DNA from: Sulfidibacterium sp964456625
GTDB taxonomy: Bacteria > Bacteroidota > Bacteroidia > Bacteroidales > F082
DNA: 20,232 nucleotides
Reading direction: 5' to 3'
NCBI GenBank assembly: GCA_964456625.1
Contig: CAYWBO010000051.1
Location: forward strand, 1 to 20,232
Positions 7,583 to 15,296 of the stretch are shown piece by piece. The number at the start of each line of letters is the position of its first letter. Positions within the stretch are counted from its first letter, which is position 1. The notes beneath the pieces are model-generated. The model saw only the letters and a program-made list of their open reading frames with translations, ran no database searches and was not told the origin of the DNA. Position numbers and translations under genes: made by a program.

Positions 7583-7958
7583 TTTTCAGTAATTCTTGCA
7601 AAATTAGGATTATTTTCTTCTCAACCTCTTCGTACTCAGGAATGACATTTCCCGTATGAATCAAGCCAATCACCCAGGTTGTCCGGCAGTTTTCCGTATT
7701 GGATGCTTCGCAGAGAATATTCTTGTTTTTGCGGTAAGCCTCCCGTACCAGCCTTTTGATGTGATTCCGATCGACAGCGCGCTTAAAATTCCGCTTTGAA
7801 ACGCTGATCAGCACCTTGGCCGGATAGGCTTCTGCTTCCTCCAGCTTGTAATAAAACACCTTGAACGGGAATTTGTAAAAAGTCTTCCCGTCTTTAAACA
7901 AAGATTCGATGAGTTTCTTTTCACTTAACCGTTCTTCTTTTTTAAACGTCTCTTTCAC
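7563..7958 (-). CDS. rnpA: Ribonuclease P protein component
   Basis: This is the protein subunit of RNase P, which matures the 5' ends of tRNAs. The signature KRNFKRAVDRNHIKRLVREAYR lies at about residues 55-76 and is followed by a lysine-rich helix. The open frame extends to a TTG at 8009, but that TTG sits inside a TAnnTTTG promoter box. I therefore prefer the GTG at 7958, which gives 131 residues beginning MKETFKKEERLSEKK, the normal family opening. No in-frame ATG is available near the start. rpmH, the usual partner in other phyla, is not adjacent. The 3' end overlaps yidD by 20 bp. Function is certain; the start is probable. Confidence 0.93.
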   Translation of the reverse strand: MKETFKKEERLSEKKLIESLFKDGKTFYKFPFKVFYYKLEEAEAYPAKVLISVSKRNFKRAVDRNHIKRLVREAYRKNKNILCEASNTENCRTTWVIGLIHTGNVIPEYEEVEKKIILILQELLKNEQAAV

Positions 7959-7977
7959 TTTCTTATTCGTTGTGCTG

Positions 7978-7999
7978 AGGAAAGTGTTTTTACTTTCCT
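7978..7999 (-). other. Hairpin at the predicted 5' end of the rnpA mRNA
   Basis: On the minus strand AGGAAAGT and ACTTTCCT form a perfect 8-bp stem around a 6-nt AAAAAC loop. It lies directly after the predicted start of transcription (about 8000) and 20 bp before the GTG start of rnpA. A hairpin at the very 5' end of a transcript could protect the RNA or influence initiation. The stem is directly visible; the function is inference. Confidence 0.5.
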
Positions 8000-8006
8000 T
8001 TATCTG

Positions 8007-8014
8007 CAAAAATA
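8007..8014 (-). promoter_or_regulatory. Bacteroidota-type -7 box for the rnpA operon
   Basis: TATTTTTG on the minus strand is an exact match to the TAnnTTTG -7 element of the Bacteroidota housekeeping sigma factor. No clear -33 TTG at normal spacing was found, so support rests on the -7 box and position. It would drive rnpA, yidD, the protease and the ligase-like gene. Confidence 0.5.
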
Positions 8015-8108
8015 GATGTAATTATTTGAAAAAGTCGGGTCGGAATCCTCAAGTGGTGTTGATTTAAAATTCTTTAACAGAGCATATCGCAGGATCTGTA
8101 TCTGCGGA

Positions 8109-9278
8109 TTACCCGGTTTTAATCACTTTTTCAAGTTGTAAAGTGGTGGTTTCCCATGAAAAATTTTCATGCACAAAACGAAAAGCGTTCTCTGCAATAC
8201 GCTGTTGCTTTTCTTCCGACGCCAGCAGGATCAAAAGATTTTCCGCGAGTGCTGCGGCGGTTTCCCCGATGAGAACCTCTTCTTCCGATCTGGCATAAAG
8301 GGCGGCATTGGCCAGGGGCGTGGTGATGGACGGGACTTTCATGGCCATGGCTTCCAGCAACTTGTTTTGTAAACCTGTTCCGATCCGCATGGGCGCGATG
8401 AAAATTTTCGAGGTGCGGTATGCGCGGCGGATATCTTCCATCCAGCCACTGACGCTTACTTTTTCACCGGCGAGCTTTTTGACTTTCCGGTTCGGACTGG
8501 CTCCTGCCAGCAGCAGCGTAACCCCGGGTTTCTGCTTCCAAACCAGCGGCATGATCTCTTTAACCAGAAAAATTGCCGCGTCTATGTTGGGCGGATAATT
8601 CATGTTGCCGCAAAAAACAAGGTCTTGCTCTTTTCCGGAAGGTTGTGGCGAAAAGAAATCAAAATCAACCCCGTTTTTGATGATGTGAATTTGCTGTTTT
8701 TGGGGGTGGGATATCAAATCCCGGTCCTGCTCCGAAATGATGGTTTTGTGATCGAAAACATCGAACACATGGTTCTCGAAGCGGACCAACCTTTTGAATT
8801 CCATTTTCAGAACTGCTTTGGTAGGAAATAAGGCGTGTTCCATTCTTCGTTTCATCCCGTAGGAAAAGGCGTCCTGATAATCGAGGGTTTTTGGAAGGTC
8901 AATATCGGCGAGATAAGGTGCTACTCGTACCAGTTGCCCGTAAAGGTGATCGGGTTTGTATTCCCGGATCAGGCTTTTGATCTTCCGGTTTGCTTTCCGG
9001 CTGTAAAAATAACCGGTCTGGAACGGAAGTCCCGAAAAGTAGGCTTTGATGATGTTTAAAATCCTTACCCTAAGCGGAAGGTCAACAAAATTCACCGAAC
9101 GGCAATAAGGCTGCAGTTCTGCAAAAGCCTGCTGTTTGTCGGTTTTGCGAACGGAATTCAGCGCGCAGAGGATGATTTCGTTGTTTTTTGAAAGCCCCTT
9201 GATTTGGTTGAAGGCCCTGAGCTTGTCACCTTTTTCCAACGGGTATGGAATCCTGGAAAGCAAAACGAAAATCCTCAT
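8109..9278 (-). CDS. Glycosyltransferase, GT-B fold, family 4/1-like
   Basis: This 389-residue cytoplasmic or membrane-peripheral enzyme is expected to transfer a sugar from a nucleotide donor to a growing surface glycan. The N-terminal Rossmann half begins with the typical MRIFVLLSRIPYPLEKGDKL. The C-terminal half has NGVD at 202-205, FCGNMNYPPN at 222-231 and GTGLQNKLLEAMAMKVPSITT at about 300-320, the nucleotide-sugar site of group 1 transferases. The glutamates of the usual EX7E are replaced in part (ENKLLEAMA-type second half is kept as NKLLEAMA). An in-frame TTG lies at 9311, but the ATG at 9278 matches the family start. It begins 36 bp after the preceding transferase gene and is last in the lptF-like operon. 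Donor and acceptor cannot be read from the sequence. Confidence 0.87.
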   Translation of the reverse strand: MRIFVLLSRIPYPLEKGDKLRAFNQIKGLSKNNEIILCALNSVRKTDKQQAFAELQPYCRSVNFVDLPLRVRILNIIKAYFSGLPFQTGYFYSRKANRKIKSLIREYKPDHLYGQLVRVAPYLADIDLPKTLDYQDAFSYGMKRRMEHALFPTKAVLKMEFKRLVRFENHVFDVFDHKTIISEQDRDLISHPQKQQIHIIKNGVDFDFFSPQPSGKEQDLVFCGNMNYPPNIDAAIFLVKEIMPLVWKQKPGVTLLLAGASPNRKVKKLAGEKVSVSGWMEDIRRAYRTSKIFIAPMRIGTGLQNKLLEAMAMKVPSITTPLANAALYARSEEEVLIGETAAALAENLLILLASEEKQQRIAENAFRFVHENFSWETTTLQLEKVIKTG

Positions 9279-9314
9279 AAAAATCAGTTTTGAATATGGC
9301 TTTCTGTACAAAAA

Positions 9315-10553
9315 TCATAAAATTTCCTGATACAGACCTGTCAGTTGCCGGATAATTTCTTTCTTCTGATGCTTTTCAGCAATCAGCTTACGGGCCTCAC
9401 GACCCATTTTTTCAGCCAATTCGGGTTGTGTGTACAAAATGCTGATATATTGAATGAAAGCTTCAGATGTGTCAGCAATATAAATGTTTTTTGCGTTTTC
9501 GTAATCGATACCTTCAGCACCCATCTGTGTGGAAACAACGGCTTTTCCCAGGCTCATGCTCTCAATGATCTTGATACGGATGCCGCTGCCTGAAAACAAT
9601 GGAATGACAGCAATTCGTTTGGACCGGACAAATTGTTCCGCATCTTCTACCTCTCCTAAAACAACAACATTTTCAGCTTTCAGATTCAACAGCCAGGCCG
9701 GCATTTCACGCCCTGCCAGATAAAATTTCAGCTGAGGGAATTTTCGGTTCAGGGTGGGCCAGACATTTTTTAAAAACCAGCGGATGCCTTCCTGGTTGGG
9801 CATCCAGTTCATGGCACCGATATAAAAAAGGGCATTTTCGGATACTCCCTCATCCCCTGTCTCGGGAAGGTCCACGCCATAAGGAATGGTTTTTATTCTG
9901 GTTTTAGTGTGCTCTTTGAAAAATCCGGCATCTTTTTCCGTGATGGGTAACAAACCGTCTACTTCACAGAGCGTTTTTAACTCATATTTTTTTAATGTTC
10001 TGAAAAGATGACGGAAGTAAATTCCTTTGGGTGAAAAGAGATTCTGGTAAAACAGCCGCTGCCAGATCAGATGCTCGATGTTGTGCAGACGGAGGGTGAT
10101 CTTTGCATTGCTGTGTGCCCTGATTACGGGGATATAAGGTGCCATGAAAAGTGTTTCCAGCTGTACAATGTCGAAATGATCTTGCTTAAGGACCTGTGTG
10201 AGTTTAGTTTTGAATCTTACAGAAATAAACCGGGAAACATGATAGGATTTTCCCGCAAGGAAATGCAAAAATGCAGGTAGAACTTTTACTTTCAGATCTA
10301 CATCCACCCATTCGATGTGCGTTTTGTCCAGATATTGTTGCGGGACATCCTCTTTCCGGACATGATACTTTTCTGAGTTGACGGCCAGCACCTTAACGGA
10401 ATGTCCTGCATCAATCAATCCCTCAATCAGCCGGTTCATGGCTATGGCGCCACCCTCTTTTGGTGGCCAGGGGGATTTGTTGCAGAGAAACAGTATGTTC
10501 AAAATAATCAGGTTAAGGTTTTCTTTCGGGTCGGCAGAAAGGATTTTATCCAT
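9315..10553 (-). CDS. Glycosyltransferase, GT-B fold, family 4-like
   Basis: This is a second group 1 glycosyltransferase of up to 412 residues, acting in glycan assembly at the inner face of the membrane. Motifs include the N-terminal NILFLCNKSPWPPKEGGAIA, RLHNIEH at 155-161, YGVD at 225-228, IGAMNWMPNQEG at 245-256 and SGSGIRIKIIESMSLGKAVV at 321-340. The first two motifs resemble transferases linked to exopolysaccharide/PEP-CTERM loci. The ATG at 10553 gives a 46-bp overlap with the permease gene; a TTG at 10502 would start at MNILFLCNKSPWPP, just past the permease stop, and fits the family better. I report the ATG but the start is uncertain. Substrate is unknown. Confidence 0.86.
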   Translation of the reverse strand: MDKILSADPKENLNLIILNILFLCNKSPWPPKEGGAIAMNRLIEGLIDAGHSVKVLAVNSEKYHVRKEDVPQQYLDKTHIEWVDVDLKVKVLPAFLHFLAGKSYHVSRFISVRFKTKLTQVLKQDHFDIVQLETLFMAPYIPVIRAHSNAKITLRLHNIEHLIWQRLFYQNLFSPKGIYFRHLFRTLKKYELKTLCEVDGLLPITEKDAGFFKEHTKTRIKTIPYGVDLPETGDEGVSENALFYIGAMNWMPNQEGIRWFLKNVWPTLNRKFPQLKFYLAGREMPAWLLNLKAENVVVLGEVEDAEQFVRSKRIAVIPLFSGSGIRIKIIESMSLGKAVVSTQMGAEGIDYENAKNIYIADTSEAFIQYISILYTQPELAEKMGREARKLIAEKHQKKEIIRQLTGLYQEIL

Positions 10554-12031
10554 TCTTTGGTGGCTTCATAAACCACCAGGATCCATCGCAACATTTTGTG
10601 TTTTTCGAAATACCTTTTCCAACTTTCGGCATCTACCAGCGGCGAATCCGAAGTGGCTTTGTACGTCAGAAACAACCCCAACGGGAGTATGATGTAAGTA
10701 GAGAGCCACATGCCGAAAATCATGCTCATCTCACCGGCTTTAGCCGATTTCTCCCCTGTCACGGAGATGACGTGGTAGATCACGAAAAACAATACGGAAA
10801 TCACCAATGGCAGCCCCAGGCCTCCTTTCCGGATGATTGCGCCCAGGGGCGCTCCGATGAAGAAGAAGATCAGACAGGCCAGCGAAAGCTTGAATTTCTG
10901 GTTCCAGACAACCTCGTGATCTTTGATCAGACTGATCTTGGGTTTTACATATTTATCCAGGTGAAACAACAGATCGTCTTTGGCATAACGGGCATTGCTC
11001 TGGGCATAATCCAAGATGAGTTTTTGTTCCTTGGGACCGAAATTTTTCATTAATGGATACTTGATCTTTGCTATGTCCTGGATTTCCTTCGGACGGATTA
11101 TTGGCGGTGCGGCTCTGTTGTTCGTATCCGCCTGGGCCAGATATCCGAACTTTCGGATGCTGATCTTACGAAAAGCCACTTCCCGGTCCACCAGCTGGTG
11201 GCTTAGCGAATCGATGGCATGGTCCAGCTGGCGCACGTTAAGCATGGAATAGTTGCTTTTGAAAAGATCTTCGTTGGTGCGGTGTAGGTCCAATTGAGAA
11301 AGATCAAAGGAAAGGCTTTCCTTCTTGAACTTCATGAACTCAAAAGGCCTCCGGACAGCATAATTCATTTCGTTGGTGATGTCATGATAGGAGTAGCCGT
11401 TATACAGCGTGAAAATGATCTTCTGCTGATTCGGTGTCAGCTCCATCACGCCTTTTTTGGCCACCGTCACTTTCGTGTTTCCCTGGCGATTGGTGTGGTC
11501 GTAGATCATGACATCGTAAATAGTCTTGTTGTCTTTGTCTTTTCGTCCGGCACGGATAACATATCCGTTCAGGTCGTTGTCAAACACGCCTTCATCCAGA
11601 TTGAAAGCCAGTTTTTTTTGCCGCACATCGTAGAGCAACGAACCAAATTTCAGGTTCGCGACCGGATAAATATAATTTGAGAACAGGAAAGCTCCAATGC
11701 TGATGACCACAGCGAGAACACTTAAGGGCCTCATTGCCCGGCTCAGCGAAATACCTGCACTTTTGAAAGCAACCAACTCATAATGTTCTCCCATGTTTCC
11801 AAAAGTCATCAGTGACGACAGCAACACGGCCAGAGGAAGTGCCATCGGGACGAAAGTTGCTGACGCGTAAAACAGCAGCTGGGAGATCACCGTCCATTCG
11901 AGCCCTTTTCCCACGAGGTCGTCCACATATTTCCAGAGGAACTGCATCAGAAGAACGAAAATCGTAATGAAGAAAGTCAGCACGAAAGGCCCCAGATAAG
12001 ACCGTAACATATAGAGATGTAGCTTTTTCAT
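10508..12031 (-). CDS. LptF/LptG (YjgP/YjgQ) family permease
   Basis: This is a 507-residue inner-membrane permease of the LptF/LptG family, which with LptB extracts lipopolysaccharide from the inner membrane for export through LptC-LptA-LptD. The start MKKLHLYMLRSYLGPFVLTF is standard. Transmembrane segments lie at about 15-35, 55-75 and 100-122, followed by the conserved GEHYELVAFKSAGIS at 81-95 just before the third. A large periplasmic beta-rich domain follows, and three more membrane segments lie at about 395-480. It is longer than E. coli LptF or LptG (about 360) because of an extended periplasmic region and a C-terminal tail. An in-frame TTG at 12094 lies upstream of the predicted promoter box, so the ATG at 12031 is preferred. 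It heads an operon with two glycosyltransferases. Which of F or G it is cannot be decided. Confidence 0.9.
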   Translation of the reverse strand: MKKLHLYMLRSYLGPFVLTFFITIFVLLMQFLWKYVDDLVGKGLEWTVISQLLFYASATFVPMALPLAVLLSSLMTFGNMGEHYELVAFKSAGISLSRAMRPLSVLAVVISIGAFLFSNYIYPVANLKFGSLLYDVRQKKLAFNLDEGVFDNDLNGYVIRAGRKDKDNKTIYDVMIYDHTNRQGNTKVTVAKKGVMELTPNQQKIIFTLYNGYSYHDITNEMNYAVRRPFEFMKFKKESLSFDLSQLDLHRTNEDLFKSNYSMLNVRQLDHAIDSLSHQLVDREVAFRKISIRKFGYLAQADTNNRAAPPIIRPKEIQDIAKIKYPLMKNFGPKEQKLILDYAQSNARYAKDDLLFHLDKYVKPKISLIKDHEVVWNQKFKLSLACLIFFFIGAPLGAIIRKGGLGLPLVISVLFFVIYHVISVTGEKSAKAGEMSMIFGMWLSTYIILPLGLFLTYKATSDSPLVDAESWKRYFEKHKMLRWILVVYEATKEWIKSFLPTRKKTLT

Positions 12032-12051
12032 TCCCTGATTTAAATTTTTCA

Positions 12052-12059
12052 CAAAGATA
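12052..12059 (-). promoter_or_regulatory. Bacteroidota-type -7 box for the permease operon
   Basis: TATCTTTG on the minus strand matches TAnnTTTG exactly and lies 20 bp before the permease ATG at 12031, implying a leader of about 14 nt. No good -33 element is visible. The box rules against the upstream TTG start at 12094. Confidence 0.5.
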
Positions 12060-12423
12060 GAGATTCTAATGAGTGATTTCTGCGTGAATTTCAATTTTCA
12101 AAAGAATGCCATTTCAGAGCCACTCAGCCCATCAAAGGTCGTAAAACCTCATACAGATATTTATCAAAACAAGGATATCGGGATCGATTTCTGTCTTTTT
12201 GGCAGAGTGAACCTGGCGGACAAAACATTCATGACTGACACAAAAATCATAAATTAAAATACTGATTTATAAAACAATAAATGAGATGTAAAATTTTTAA
12301 CGAAACAAATGACTTTTCTTTTCGGCCCTGATAAAGATAATTTGTTCACGCCAGGTTTCTTTGGCATAATCCTTGACTTAAGTAGAGCACAACATAAAAC
12401 TGAATATTGAATACATAAATATT
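12060..12423. other. Divergent intergenic region upstream of dnaK, no gene seen
   Basis: About 365 bp separate the permease promoter from the dnaK ribosome binding site. The stretch is AT-rich, especially 12240-12300, and must contain the dnaK promoter. I found no exact TAnnTTTG box on the plus strand; ATAATTTG near 12336 is one base short. No CIRCE-type inverted repeat is present. A 62-codon open frame at 12069-12257 has no recognisable content and is not called. Confidence 0.5.
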
Positions 12424-12430
12424 AAGGAGG
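12424..12430 (+). promoter_or_regulatory. Strong Shine-Dalgarno of dnaK
   Basis: AAGGAGG lies 8 nt before the dnaK ATG and is a near-complete complement of the 16S rRNA 3' tail. None of the other starts in this window carries such a sequence, in line with the rarity of Shine-Dalgarno use in Bacteroidota. Confidence 0.85.
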
Positions 12431-12438
12431 AAAATTAA

Positions 12439-14358
12439 ATGGGAAAAATAATCGGAATTGACTTGGGGACCACGAACTCATGTGTTGCTGTGATGGAGGG
12501 CAACGAACCCGTCGTAATTCCAAACAGCGAAGGCCGTCGCACCACGCCATCCATTGTTGCATTTACAGAGAATGGTGAGCGGAAAGTTGGTGATCCCGCC
12601 AAAAGGCAGGCAATTACCAATCCGAAGAAGACAGTTTATTCCATAAAGCGGTTTATGGGAAACTCTTATGCTGATGTTACGAGTGAAATCAAACGGATGC
12701 CTTATGATGTGATCAAAGGCGACAACAATACCCCAAGGGTAAAAATTGACGACCGTAATTTTACTCCTCAGGAAATTTCTGCCATGGTGCTGCAGAAAAT
12801 GAAGAAAACCGCCGAAGATTACCTGGGCACGACGGTTACGGAAGCCGTGATCACCGTTCCGGCATACTTTAATGATGCCCAACGTCAGGCTACCAAAGAA
12901 GCCGGGGAGATTGCAGGTTTGACCGTGCGCCGTATCATCAACGAGCCTACTGCAGCCTCTTTGGCTTATGGCCTTGACAAAAAGAAACAGGACGAAACCA
13001 TTGCCGTATTCGACCTGGGTGGAGGTACTTTTGATATTTCAGTCCTGGAGTTGGGCGACGGTGTTTTCGAAGTAAAATCAACCAACGGAAATACTCACCT
13101 GGGGGGTGATGACTTTGACGAAGTGATCATCAACTGGCTGGCTGATGAGTTCATGAAAGACGAAGGTCTGGATCTGAGGAAAGATCCTATGGCGTTGCAG
13201 CGTTTGAAAGAAGCTGCTGAAAAGGCAAAAATCGAACTCTCCAGCTCAACGGAAACCGAAATCAATCTGCCTTATATTATGCCTGTCGACGGCGTTCCGA
13301 AGCATCTGGTGCGTAAACTTTCACGCTCCAAATTCGAACAACTGGTCGACCACCTGATCAAAGCTACCATCGAGCCTTGTAAAAAGGCACTGAGCGATGC
13401 CGGTATTTCTGCTGCTGATATCAATGAAGTAATTCTTGTGGGGGGTTCCACCCGTATTCCTGCTATCCAGCAGATCGTAAAAGATTTCTTTGGCAAGGAA
13501 CCTTCAAAAGGGGTGAACCCTGACGAAGTGGTGGCTATCGGAGCTGCTATCCAGGGGGGTGTGCTTACCGGTGAAGTAAAAGACGTTCTTTTGCTCGATG
13601 TGACTCCGCTTTCATTGGGAATTGAAACGTTGGGCGGTGTAATGACCAAACTCATCGAATCCAACACCACCATCCCGACCAAAAAGTCGGAAACATTTTC
13701 TACTGCCGCTGACAACCAGCCTTCTGTTGAAATTCATGTGTTGCAGGGTGAACGTCCGATGGCCAATCAGAACAAGAGCATCGGAAGATTTCACCTTGAT
13801 GGGATTCCGCCCGCCCCGCGCGGTGTGCCGCAAATCGAAGTGACCTTCGACATCGACAGCAATGGTATCCTGAATGTTTCAGCAAAAGACAAAGCCACCG
13901 GAAAATCGCAGAGTATCAGGATTGAGGCTTCTTCAGGCTTGTCCGACGAAGAAATCAAGAGGATGAAAGCCGAAGCAGAAGCCAATGCGGATGCTGATAA
14001 AGCTGCAAAGGATAGAATCGACAAGCTGAATGCCGCTGATGCTTTGATTTTTCAGACGGAAAAACAGTTGAAGGAATATGGCGACAAGCTGCCTGCCGAC
14101 AAGAAATCGGAAATCGAAGGAGCACTGGAGTCTTTGCGTAATGCTCACAAGTCTCAGGACATTGCAGCCATCGACGCAGCCATGGAAAAAATGAACGAGA
14201 TTTGGCAGAAAGCCAGCGAGCAAATGTACCAGAATACGCAAGGTGCTGCCGAAGGCGGCCAGACACCTCCTCCGCAGGACGGTGGCCCCGCCGGTGATTC
14301 CAAAGGCAACGACGATGAAGTTACCGACGTTGACTTTGAAGAAGTAGACGATAAATAA
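12439..14358 (+). CDS. dnaK: Molecular chaperone DnaK (Hsp70)
   Basis: This is the cytosolic Hsp70 chaperone that binds exposed hydrophobic peptides in an ATP-driven cycle with DnaJ and GrpE. The 639-residue length is normal. The ATPase domain has GIDLGTTNS at 6-14, VPAYFNDAQRQATK at 140-153, NEPTAASLAYG at 168-178 and FDLGGGTFDIS at 191-201. The interdomain linker DVLLLDVTPLSLG is intact, and the substrate domain is followed by a helical lid and a Gly/Pro-rich tail ending in DVDFEEVDDK. The start is fixed by a strong AAGGAGG 8 nt upstream. dnaJ and grpE do not flank it; the gene stands alone and ends in a long hairpin. It is transcribed divergently from the permease operon. Confidence 0.99.
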   Translation: MGKIIGIDLGTTNSCVAVMEGNEPVVIPNSEGRRTTPSIVAFTENGERKVGDPAKRQAITNPKKTVYSIKRFMGNSYADVTSEIKRMPYDVIKGDNNTPRVKIDDRNFTPQEISAMVLQKMKKTAEDYLGTTVTEAVITVPAYFNDAQRQATKEAGEIAGLTVRRIINEPTAASLAYGLDKKKQDETIAVFDLGGGTFDISVLELGDGVFEVKSTNGNTHLGGDDFDEVIINWLADEFMKDEGLDLRKDPMALQRLKEAAEKAKIELSSSTETEINLPYIMPVDGVPKHLVRKLSRSKFEQLVDHLIKATIEPCKKALSDAGISAADINEVILVGGSTRIPAIQQIVKDFFGKEPSKGVNPDEVVAIGAAIQGGVLTGEVKDVLLLDVTPLSLGIETLGGVMTKLIESNTTIPTKKSETFSTAADNQPSVEIHVLQGERPMANQNKSIGRFHLDGIPPAPRGVPQIEVTFDIDSNGILNVSAKDKATGKSQSIRIEASSGLSDEEIKRMKAEAEANADADKAAKDRIDKLNAADALIFQTEKQLKEYGDKLPADKKSEIEGALESLRNAHKSQDIAAIDAAMEKMNEIWQKASEQMYQNTQGAAEGGQTPPPQDGGPAGDSKGNDDEVTDVDFEEVDDK

Positions 14359-14378
14359 TTTATCTGAATTATTTTGAT

Positions 14379-14419
14379 GAGAAACAGGCTGTCCCGAATT
14401 TCGGGAGGGCCTGTTTCTC
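14379..14419 (+). terminator. Long two-part hairpin after dnaK
   Basis: GAGAAACAGGC at 14379-14389 pairs perfectly with GCCTGTTTCTC at 14409-14419. Inside, TCCCGA (14392-14397) pairs with TCGGGA (14401-14406) around an ATT loop, with a 2-nt internal bulge on each side. It begins 20 bp after the dnaK stop. The following TTATATAG is only weakly T-rich, so termination may be partial or the hairpin may protect the 3' end. Confidence 0.75.
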
Positions 14420-14501
14420 TTATATAGAAAATGTTTTTTCAGGGCTAGTTTTTCAATCGAAAATCTCTTTTTAGCAACGGTAAAAACGCTAAATTTATCG
14501 C

Positions 14502-15296
14502 ATGTTTCGAAACCGGATTTTTTTGGTCAGAAGTTATGTATCTTACTGGTTAAAAGCAAAAACCAGATTCAGGATACATTCCCCTTTTGTATTTGATCTG
14601 CTGGAAAATGTGCTCAGAGACAAAAATATTTATCCCGGTTATGTGGAAATCGACAATTACAAAAAAAGACTTTCCGGGAGCCGGTTGGTTATCGAGACCA
14701 CGGACTTCGGAAAGGGGGACAGCAATCATCCGGCGATTTCGAAAGAGAAACTGGGACCCCTTGTCAGAAGGCGTTCCCAGAAAAAACAGCAGGCCCGGTT
14801 GCTGTATCGCCTCAGTAGAAAATTTCAGCCGGAGACGATCCTGGAAATGGGAACCGCTGCCGGACTGAGCGCTTCGTATATCAAGTTTCCTGTTCCGGAA
14901 AGTAAAATGATCAGCATGGAAGGATGTTCCAATCTGGCTTCCGTTGCTGAAAACACATTCAGGGAATTGAACATTAAAAATATTGAAATCCGAACAGGCG
15001 ATTTTGAAAATACTTTACCCGAAGTTCTCCAACAAGTCAAAAAGCTGGATTTTGTATTTTTTGACGGCAACCACCGTAAGGAGGCCACACTCGGTTATTT
15101 CTCTCAATGCATCGAAAAAATTACGGAAAACAGTCTGTTTGTTTTTGATGACATCCATTGGTCGCCCGGTATGGCTGAAGCCTGGAACAGCATCAAAAGT
15201 GATCCGCGTGTCATGATTTCCATCGATTTGTTTTGGCTGGGATTGGTATTTTTCCGCAAAGGAACTCCCAAACAGGATTTTGTAATTCGGTATTAA
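14502..15296 (+). CDS. Class I SAM-dependent methyltransferase (Methyltransf_24-like)
   Basis: This is a 264-residue predicted cytoplasmic methyltransferase with unknown substrate. The SAM-binding motif I is ILEMGTAAGLSASYI at about 112-126, followed by the acidic MISMEG strand end, a TGDFENTLPEVL segment and LDFVFFDGNHRKEAT, which matches motif II of the O-methyltransferase-like Methyltransf_24 group. VFDDIHWSPGM near 205-215 continues the pattern. The N-terminal 90 residues hold a basic helix (YWLKAKTRFRIHSPFVFDLL) conserved in related proteins of this phylum (from general knowledge). It lies 82 bp after the dnaK hairpin and its stop codon overlaps that of nadE. No recognised partner gene suggests the substrate. 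Confidence 0.82.
   Translation: MFRNRIFLVRSYVSYWLKAKTRFRIHSPFVFDLLENVLRDKNIYPGYVEIDNYKKRLSGSRLVIETTDFGKGDSNHPAISKEKLGPLVRRRSQKKQQARLLYRLSRKFQPETILEMGTAAGLSASYIKFPVPESKMISMEGCSNLASVAENTFRELNIKNIEIRTGDFENTLPEVLQQVKKLDFVFFDGNHRKEATLGYFSQCIEKITENSLFVFDDIHWSPGMAEAWNSIKSDPRVMISIDLFWLGLVFFRKGTPKQDFVIRY

Noticed and set aside
8041..8108. CGCAG/CTGCG inverted repeat as a terminator for the glycosyltransferase operon
   Set aside because: The stem is only 5 bp with a 9-nt loop and no T-run follows on the minus strand, so I do not call a terminator.
12069..12257. Plus-strand open frame of 62 codons in the dnaK upstream region
   Set aside because: It has no recognisable motif and no ribosome binding site or exact promoter box of its own. 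It begins over the upstream side of the permease promoter. It is more likely chance in a regulatory region.
12250..12438. CIRCE-type heat-shock operator upstream of dnaK
   Set aside because: No TTAGCACTC/GAGTGCTAA-type inverted repeat can be found on either strand.
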